64,000 nt of DNA from Photorhabdus noenieputensis (GTDB taxonomy: Bacteria; Pseudomonadota; Gammaproteobacteria; Enterobacterales; Enterobacteriaceae), in contig NZ_RCWC01000029.1 in NCBI RefSeq assembly GCF_018448935.1, positions 1 to 64,000 on the forward strand, in the 5' to 3' direction. Every line of letters begins with the position of its first letter. Position 1 is the first letter of the stretch. The position numbers and the translations under genes are program-made. Below the pieces are notes generated by a model. It did no database searches. It was given only the letters and a program-made list of their open reading frames with translations, and had not been told where the DNA came from. Shown one piece after another: positions 58,363 to 64,000 of the stretch.

Positions 58363-59615
58363 TAGCTTTCACCCATTTCGAAAATTTGTTCAGTCAATTG
58401 TTGTGTAAGCATCAGGTACTCTTTCGGTTTTCCATTTAGCTCATAGTCTGGCCAGAAGAATTCAACATAACCCTCAAGTTCTGCGTTGCTGTATAGCGGA
58501 TTGACCCGAGCTCCTTCGGATGTCCAAAGTTGTAGTCCAAACGCCTCTTTTGGTAACTCATGCTGAGCCGGCAACTTAATTCGCTCAATCGTCCCTTGCT
58601 TAGCTTTCATAAATCCAATCGCAGCTAGTCCAGACATGTGATATGCAGGTACTTCAACTTCATCGTATAGATAAGAGCGAGAGTGAAGCTCGAGCATATT
58701 CACTCCGGCTATTTTCTCGAATATTTCAGGAATGCCGCCGCCTGGAGTACGCGCATTCAACTCCAGTAGGTAAATCTTGCCACTGTGATCAATCATAAAT
58801 TCAACATGAGCTATACCATGTTCAACATCCAAGACTTCACAGGCTTTAAGCGCTGCTTGTTTAAGCGCTTCGTTATCAGATTCTATACTGGGTAAGGAAT
58901 GGCCAATTTCAACAAAATGAGGCAACGGGGTCAGTTCTTTATCGGTCACTGCCAATACACGTCTTCCCGTTTTGGTATTTAGTACTTCAACCGAAAGCTC
59001 AATTCTAGCATCGACAAACTGTTCTATCTGATAGTCGTTATCTGCCATACCAAACTTACTACCATAATTTTCGGTCACTCGACGCAAATTAGCAAAAGCA
59101 CTAACCAAATCATCTTTGCTAGCTACGTAGGTTACACCTTCACTGCCCCCGGCGTTGGTCGGCTTTACAACTGCTGGAAAAGGAAAATCTTCAGCAAGGG
59201 TCGCTAGCTGCTCAAGGCGATTAAACCGTGCAAACTTCGGAACGTTCAACCCACCTGCATGTGCAGCCTTACGCATTTCAAATTTGTTGCGGGTTAATAT
59301 CAGCGCTTTTTCAGACAAATAATTTAAATTATAGTACTGAGCGATACGAGCCCCCGGGGCTATCGTCATTTCTGTCAATGGAACAACTGCGCCCGGTTGC
59401 ATTCCTTCTCGCTCGGCAAAGGCCTGTACTGCAACCAGAGCTTGTTCAATGTTTTCTGGGTTACCCTCAATCACTATATCAGCGTAACGATTTCCATTAA
59501 CATAACCACTTGGGGCCATGATCGCTATTTTCATGTTGGTTGCCCTAGCCGTGGCAACCAATGCACGAAATCTGTTTTTCTCCGTTCCTAGTAACAAGCA
59601 GTACTTTGAATACAT
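58362..59615 (-). CDS. ATP-grasp ligase (L-amino-acid-ligase-like)
   Basis: A ~417-residue ATP-grasp ligase. An N-terminal Rossmann-like pre-ATP domain (YCLLLGTEKNRFRALVATAR) is followed by VPKFARFNRLEQLATLAEDF, the ATP-lysine segment FPAVVKPTNAGGSEGVTYVA, IEQFVDARIELSVEVLN, and the metal site IYLLELNARTPGGGIPEIFE. The last ~90 residues resemble the C-terminal domain of carbamoyl-phosphate/BacD-type ligases. I chose the ATG of MYSKYCLLLG after AAGGAAAAGTCG; an in-frame start nine codons earlier is weaker. Translation is coupled to the tandem ligase. Confidence 0.87.
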   Translation of the reverse strand: MYSKYCLLLGTEKNRFRALVATARATNMKIAIMAPSGYVNGNRYADIVIEGNPENIEQALVAVQAFAEREGMQPGAVVPLTEMTIAPGARIAQYYNLNYLSEKALILTRNKFEMRKAAHAGGLNVPKFARFNRLEQLATLAEDFPFPAVVKPTNAGGSEGVTYVASKDDLVSAFANLRRVTENYGSKFGMADNDYQIEQFVDARIELSVEVLNTKTGRRVLAVTDKELTPLPHFVEIGHSLPSIESDNEALKQAALKACEVLDVEHGIAHVEFMIDHSGKIYLLELNARTPGGGIPEIFEKIAGVNMLELHSRSYLYDEVEVPAYHMSGLAAIGFMKAKQGTIERIKLPAQHELPKEAFGLQLWTSEGARVNPLYSNAELEGYVEFFWPDYELNGKPKEYLMLTQQLTEQIFEMGES

Positions 59616-59654
59616 CGACTTTTCCTTAAAAACTCTTCGCAAATTAACTTGGTG

Positions 59655-60404
59655 TTATTCAACAAGCGCCAACACCCTGCAAGGGCTTCCTGAACCACCA
59701 ACGATGGGAAGCGGCGCTATCATGATCACTGCACCTGTTGGCGGTAACTTTGCTAGGTTCTTCAACTGAGTCAGGCCATATTTTCCCGCCCCATGAAAGT
59801 ACCAGTGTACGGGGTAAGGTTGTTCAAATTTCCCGGCTTGACCTGCGTCGGTTCCAACAGTCTCCACCCCGATACCTATAATTGGTGTTTGCTCAGCCAA
59901 CCATTTTGCACAAGCTTCACTTACCCCTGGAGTATGGCCATGATTAAGAAAGGTATCAGCATCTGAGTCTCGACTGTCCCAACCTGAGCGGAATAGCAAC
60001 CAACCACCTTCAGGTAAAGGTCCATGAACTTCGCACCATTGATCGACATGTTCACGTTCGAGTAAAAAATCTGGGGCTGTTACTTGATCAGATACATCAA
60101 TTACAGCGGCAGGCGCGACCAAGTGCCTAGGAGGTACACTTGAGACATCAATAGAATCTTTGCCTGACCGCCAATGAACAGGGGCATCAAAATGAGTCCC
60201 TGTATGCTCGGACATCTGGATATTATTCCAATAAACTTCTTTGCCTTTTTCGTCATAACGGCTTATTTTTTCCAACTTAAAAGGCCAAGGTTGCCCTCGT
60301 TCAGGCGGCAAACGGATCACAGGTGTTTCCGTTGACAACGGCGCTGTAAGGTCAAGTACCTCAACTTTCCCCTGCATGAACTTCGCATAGATTGAAGATG
60401 TCAT
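59655..60404 (-). CDS. cyclase/kynurenine-formamidase-family hydrolase
   Basis: A 249-residue metal-dependent hydrolase of the cyclase (KynB) family. The hallmark HTGTHFDAPVHW lies near residue 67, followed by WLLFRSGWDSRDSDADTFLN, and PYPVHWYFHGAGKYGLTQLK with another metal-ligand His. Characterised members hydrolyse N-formylkynurenine, isatin or cyclic amides. In company with a tryptophan-dioxygenase-like protein, deformylation of a formylkynurenine-type intermediate is the simplest guess. Confidence 0.85.
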   Translation of the reverse strand: MTSSIYAKFMQGKVEVLDLTAPLSTETPVIRLPPERGQPWPFKLEKISRYDEKGKEVYWNNIQMSEHTGTHFDAPVHWRSGKDSIDVSSVPPRHLVAPAAVIDVSDQVTAPDFLLEREHVDQWCEVHGPLPEGGWLLFRSGWDSRDSDADTFLNHGHTPGVSEACAKWLAEQTPIIGIGVETVGTDAGQAGKFEQPYPVHWYFHGAGKYGLTQLKNLAKLPPTGAVIMIAPLPIVGGSGSPCRVLALVE

Positions 60405-60436
60405 AGTATTAAGATTTCCTTATTCTCATTATGGGT

Positions 60437-61366
60437 TTAATAGACAGGGGTTGAATATTCAGATGTCGAATTCGACATCACCTCGTCTTCATAAGCAACC
60501 TGAAGCTTACGGGTCATCAAACCAGGACGCCCGTCCCCAACAGACTTTCGGTCAACACTAATCACAGGAACGATTTCAGCGAGAGTGCCACAGGTGAAAA
60601 CTTCATCAGCCAAATACAACTCGGTACGATCAATTTCTCTTCGTTCACAGTCAACCGAAAGCTTATCCTGCGCTAGTCTTATAATGCTGTCTACCGTAAT
60701 CCCTTCAAGTACGCCTGCTGAACCTGGCGGCGTGATGAGTCGGTTATTTTTGACCATCATGATGCAAGATCCAGGGCCTTCAGCCACAGTGCCTCTGTGA
60801 TTTAGAAAAAACGCAGTATCAAAACCATTTCGCATCGCTTCATGCTGAGCTAAGCGGCTATTATGGTAATTTGCTCCTGTTTTAATCCTCGGTGGCATTG
60901 AATCGTCACTGATTCGTCTCCAGGTTGAAAACGAAGCCGTCATCCCTGTGTCATAACGCGCAGACCTTGGCATAGGTAATGCTGTAATATGCATCCCAGT
61001 GTCTTCGGTATAAATAAGTGGATCGAAGTTTTTCCCCATCGCAAAATAAGGAGCGATAACCAGATGTACATGTTGCTTAAAGTTGTTTTTTCGTACTAGG
61101 TCGATGCAAGCTTCAACAATCTCTTGATCTGTGAAAGTAGCAGGCATGTCAACACACTTCATGGAATCACGCAGGCGCTTGATATGATCTCGTATCCGAT
61201 ACATATACATTTGCTTATCCGTTTTATTCCAATAGACTCGCACACCTTCAAAAACATTTGCGCCCCAAAAAGCGCCCTGCGTTCTGGCATGTAAGGTACA
61301 CTTTTCCCAAGGCACGCATTCACCATTTAGCCATGCGAATTCTGGCGTATTGTAGGTAGACGACAT
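60437..61366 (-). CDS. class IV (branched-chain-type) aminotransferase
   Basis: A 309-residue fold-type IV PLP enzyme like IlvE: FAWLNGECVPWEKCTLHART, GANVFEGVRVYWN, the lysine in PRIKTGANYHNSRLAQHEAM, FDTAFFLNHRGTVAEGPGSC, and GVLEGITVDSIIRLAQ. IlvE uses branched-chain and some aromatic oxo acids; relatives are aminodeoxychorismate lyases and D-amino-acid transaminases. The substrate here is unknown. It starts 14 bases after the monooxygenase gene. Confidence 0.87.
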   Translation of the reverse strand: MSSTYNTPEFAWLNGECVPWEKCTLHARTQGAFWGANVFEGVRVYWNKTDKQMYMYRIRDHIKRLRDSMKCVDMPATFTDQEIVEACIDLVRKNNFKQHVHLVIAPYFAMGKNFDPLIYTEDTGMHITALPMPRSARYDTGMTASFSTWRRISDDSMPPRIKTGANYHNSRLAQHEAMRNGFDTAFFLNHRGTVAEGPGSCIMMVKNNRLITPPGSAGVLEGITVDSIIRLAQDKLSVDCERREIDRTELYLADEVFTCGTLAEIVPVISVDRKSVGDGRPGLMTRKLQVAYEDEVMSNSTSEYSTPVY

Positions 61367-61380
61367 AAGTTAATCTCCGT

Positions 61381-63003
61381 TTATGATGCCTCACGCTGAA
61401 ACGTTAAGGAATCAGTACCACTGACTTTTTCCAGGATTAAACTAAGAGACGGTGCGTTATCAAGCAGGTAATGTCCGGCTAAATGGCCATCAGGACGGAT
61501 AACAAACAATGAATCTTGTTTTTCTGTCAGGGTTTCAAAAAACAGAATATCGTCGTAAGTAACACTGATAAGTCTCTCGTCCACTTTTGGCGAGAAATAT
61601 CCTTTTGGTACAGCAGCAACCAAACTAAAATCCAAACCATTATAGGTGTGGCTTTGCTTATTTAAATACTGCTTCACCTTATTTGGGTCTGCGCAAAAAA
61701 GACAAACAAACCCTTCTCCGAACAACTTACGTAAGCGGCTTTTTTCTCCGTCGATATAAACCACTACATCCGGAGCGAACGCACCGACATAGGGTGTCCG
61801 ATGGTTATAATCAATCAAACTAGAAGATTCGTAGGTAAAAGGTTCTGTCATTTTCCCGTGATTCACTTGCTTACGAAGCGGTTTCCAGACTTCTGAAATT
61901 CGCAGCACGGTGTCACGCCAGATTTGCTTCAAAGGTGTTGGCGGGACCATGAACTGTATCGTGGCTTCCGTCAGTCTCAAATTCTCTTTCGCTGCAAGGA
62001 ACCTTTCCTCATGATAAGTATCCAACAATTCATCCCCTGCGCTTCCTCTAATTACTAGCGCCAATTTCCATGCTAGGTTGTCTGCGTCTTGAATCCCGCT
62101 GTTCATGCCGCGAGAGCCATAAGGTGGAAATGAGTGAGCCGCATCACCAGCAAAAAACAGTCGATTGAGTCTGAACTTCTCTACAACTCGCTGGTTAAAA
62201 CGATAGGTACTGATCCAGTCAATCTGATACGGAATATCACCGATGACAGACTTGATACGCTTGTCTAGTTGGCCATTTTTCTTTTCAGCTTCAATATCCG
62301 CATCTGGAGGCAATTGCCAGTCGATACGCCATATATTGTCGGGCTGAGGATGCATCACCAGCTGACGGCCTGGATTAAACTGAGGATCAAAATGAAAGTG
62401 ACGTTCTTTGGTTAAAGCAATATTTGCTTTAATATCAGTAACTAAAAAACGATCTTGGTGAGTGTATCCGGTAAAGTTAACCCCTGTCAGATCGCGTAAC
62501 GTGCTTCTAACTCCATCGCAGGCAATTACATAATCAAACTCTAGGGTCTCCGTTTCGGTACAGTGTTTTACCTCTAGCTTAACCTTGTCCTGTTGTTGTG
62601 AATAACCAACGACTTCACTTGACCACCTGAGTTCACATAGGGGATTAGCTTCCAACAGCTTAACGAGCTCTTGCTCTATACGGTATTGGGAAATATTGAC
62701 AAATTCACCATAACCGGGGCGTTCGGGGTATTCTTGGGTGATCCTCTCAACATTTCGAATATAGGTGTGCGCTATCCGCCAATGAATCCCTTCTTTTGCA
62801 ATCTGTTCTCCACATCCGACTTTATCAAGTACTTCTAGCGCATCGCCGTGGATCAGGCAGGCTTTAGAACCTTTTCGAAGCAGGTAAGGGGCTTTATCCA
62901 TCACGATGCTCGTAATACCGAATGAAGCCAGTCGAGCTGATAAAATCAGGCCAACTGGACCTGCACCAATAATAGCAATCTTGGTTTTATTTGAACTATT
63001 CAT
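61381..63003 (-). CDS. class A flavin monooxygenase (MhpA-like)
   Basis: A 540-residue FAD/NAD(P)H aromatic hydroxylase: dinucleotide-binding IAIIGAGPVGLILSARLASF, DG motif VIACDGVRSTLRDLTG, and GD motif RLFFAGDAAHSFPPYGSRGM followed by NSGIQDADNLAWKLAL. The C-terminal thioredoxin-like region (~430-540) places it with MhpA, PheA and PgaE types rather than with short kynurenine 3-monooxygenases. It should insert a hydroxyl into an activated aromatic ring. It lies 9 bases after the dioxygenase-like gene. Confidence 0.88.
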   Translation of the reverse strand: MNSSNKTKIAIIGAGPVGLILSARLASFGITSIVMDKAPYLLRKGSKACLIHGDALEVLDKVGCGEQIAKEGIHWRIAHTYIRNVERITQEYPERPGYGEFVNISQYRIEQELVKLLEANPLCELRWSSEVVGYSQQQDKVKLEVKHCTETETLEFDYVIACDGVRSTLRDLTGVNFTGYTHQDRFLVTDIKANIALTKERHFHFDPQFNPGRQLVMHPQPDNIWRIDWQLPPDADIEAEKKNGQLDKRIKSVIGDIPYQIDWISTYRFNQRVVEKFRLNRLFFAGDAAHSFPPYGSRGMNSGIQDADNLAWKLALVIRGSAGDELLDTYHEERFLAAKENLRLTEATIQFMVPPTPLKQIWRDTVLRISEVWKPLRKQVNHGKMTEPFTYESSSLIDYNHRTPYVGAFAPDVVVYIDGEKSRLRKLFGEGFVCLFCADPNKVKQYLNKQSHTYNGLDFSLVAAVPKGYFSPKVDERLISVTYDDILFFETLTEKQDSLFVIRPDGHLAGHYLLDNAPSLSLILEKVSGTDSLTFQREAS

Positions 63004-63012
63004 CTTAGTAAT

Positions 63013-64000
63013 CTACTCATCAAGCTGGGTTTCAAAAACAGGGATGTCTTTGACAAAAGCCAAATAAGGAGTGCCTTCCGTGTAACCAGTACCCGAGCCC
63101 TCACCCAACATTTTCATCGCAAGACCATAATGGGTTTGCTTCCAACGTTTCAGCGTCGTAGCAAAACTTTTCATGGCTTGTTTTATCTCACCAAAGTCGT
63201 TGCTATTGAAACGACCACTCTGTTGCGCTTGACTCAATGCAAGGTCTAAGTTATTTGGCCGCGCCAACAGTTTTTCTTGAACTTCAGGGACAGAGCCGTA
63301 AGCAATAGAGTTCAACCGATCCTCATCCGGTTGTCTGCATAGTGATTCAATACGCTTATAGTTTCTTGATTGGATCGCGCTTGCGCCTTCAGTATATGCA
63401 CGAAACACCTTAAAGGATTCTGCACGCATAGAAGACAGTAAATGGAAAAAACCGATGGCTTCTTTAATTTTTTTCTCGCAACTTTCGACCAGAATACTTG
63501 TCTGGCTAGGCGAATCAGTGCAAGCTTCAATTGTCGCCCTCAAACCAACTGCAATCCAAGAGAAAGTGTATTCGAACGTTTGTAAGACCCGAATGAACAT
63601 ATATTCGTCGTGAATGAGATAGACGGGTAAATTAGTTGTCATCAGCATTTGTTCATCGTTGTGTGTTTTCCTTTGCTCTACTGCGGCAATAAAATGTTTT
63701 GCTGATTCGATAACATATTCCGATGAAATATAGGACAACTTAGCCCGTTGTACGTATGGAGTCACCGCTTTTAGAGCCATAGCACAACGTTTTTCAACTA
63801 AAGTACGTTCTGGCAACTGATGTCTAAAATTTTCCTCTGTTTCTAACCCGCCAAGTTCAAATTTGAGTAGATCCGCCGTAAGCAGTAACGTCATACGGTC
63901 AATGTGGGATTGCGCTTCTGCGTATGCTTTAATCTCTGTCTGGTCATCAGGCATGTTTAACAGTTCAAGCGCCAGATAAGAGCGGTAGTCATAAGTACCG
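63013..64000 (-). CDS. tryptophan 2,3-dioxygenase-superfamily protein (5' end outside window)
   Basis: The frame stays open to the window edge: before an internal ATG at 63954 it still reads TYDYRSYLALELLN, like the YxxYLxLxxLL N-terminal motif of TDO, so the gene is cut off. Further blocks are IHDEYMFIRVLQTFEYTFSW (TDO HDExLFIxxHQxxELW), VFRAYTEGASAIQSRNYKRI (TDO FRxxxGxxSGFQSxQYRxIE, keeping the substrate-carboxylate Arg), and WKQTHYGLAMKMLGEGSGTG with the proximal haem His. The distal His of TDO is Leu here, and ~110 residues separate the first two motifs instead of ~15. It is thus a divergent haem oxygenase-fold enzyme; tryptophan as substrate is not certain. Confidence 0.8.
   Translation of the reverse strand, partial: GTYDYRSYLALELLNMPDDQTEIKAYAEAQSHIDRMTLLLTADLLKFELGGLETEENFRHQLPERTLVEKRCAMALKAVTPYVQRAKLSYISSEYVIESAKHFIAAVEQRKTHNDEQMLMTTNLPVYLIHDEYMFIRVLQTFEYTFSWIAVGLRATIEACTDSPSQTSILVESCEKKIKEAIGFFHLLSSMRAESFKVFRAYTEGASAIQSRNYKRIESLCRQPDEDRLNSIAYGSVPEVQEKLLARPNNLDLALSQAQQSGRFNSNDFGEIKQAMKSFATTLKRWKQTHYGLAMKMLGEGSGTGYTEGTPYLAFVKDIPVFETQLDE

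Overview
The window looks like chromosome from an entomopathogenic member of the Morganellaceae, most likely Photorhabdus (Xenorhabdus is the alternative). The core genes read at high similarity to their Escherichia coli orthologues and keep enterobacterial order (bio operon; pgl-ybhA-modCBA-acrZ-modE-modF; gpmA-aroG-pnuC-nadA-tRNA-Lys-cpoB-pal-tolBARQ-ybgC; ybgE-cydX-cydBA). The accessory parts hold features I associate with that group: a PixA/AidA-type inclusion protein, tail-fibre genes without a phage, RES-Xre and HicAB toxin-antitoxin pairs, a dispersed palindromic repeat of about 135 bp, and many insertion sequences. This identification is inference from gene content and order; no 16S rRNA is present.

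Region by region: 1-2.8 kb is uvrB (leftward) with a LexA box and a DnaA-box pair upstream. 2.8-5.6 kb is an AT-rich stretch with a 99-bp element bounded by inverted repeats, then an Xre/S24-like regulator abutting a VUT-family membrane protein. 5.7-10.8 kb is the biotin locus (bioBFCD leftward, bioA rightward) around a BirA operator. 11-12.4 kb is a RES toxin/antitoxin pair. 12.8-25.8 kb is core metabolism: 6-phosphogluconolactonase, a frameshifted ybhA, molybdate uptake and its regulator ModE, modF, a CPBP membrane protease, gpmA, aroG, and pnuC-nadA under a NadR box.

25.8-37 kb is an accessory block between nadA and the tRNA-Lys genes. It contains a three-gene ABC-2 exporter whose second permease is frameshifted in a poly-T tract, two paralogous tail-fibre genes flanking hicAB, remnants of higA and of an IS4-type transposase, a pixA-like gene, and a decayed IS982-family copy. 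Two intact tRNA-Lys genes follow, beside two tRNA-Lys pseudogenes carrying a hairpin-rich insert. 37.4-46.2 kb is the Tol-Pal operon and the cytochrome bd oxidase operon, with FNR and ArcA site candidates upstream.

46.6-51.3 kb is a pile of mobile elements: two different IS982-family elements lie 4 bp apart, and each is split by its own IS110/IS1111-type element. Both IS1111-type elements have sub-terminal inverted repeats and a long non-coding 3' end that could encode a bridge RNA. Gene fragments follow.

52-64 kb is the most interesting part: one leftward operon of at least ten tightly packed genes that runs off the right edge. In transcription order it encodes a tryptophan 2,3-dioxygenase-superfamily protein, a class A flavin monooxygenase, a class IV aminotransferase, a kynurenine-formamidase/cyclase-family hydrolase, an ATP-grasp ligase, a second protein made of two fused ATP-grasp ligases, an MFS exporter, a HisC-like aminotransferase, a VOC-family protein, a PaiB-like FMN-binding protein and a small unknown protein. 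I do not recognise this combination as a described pathway. It has the logic of a non-NRPS peptide or amide natural product built from an oxidised aromatic amino acid and joined by three ATP-grasp domains, with its own exporter and possible self-protection.
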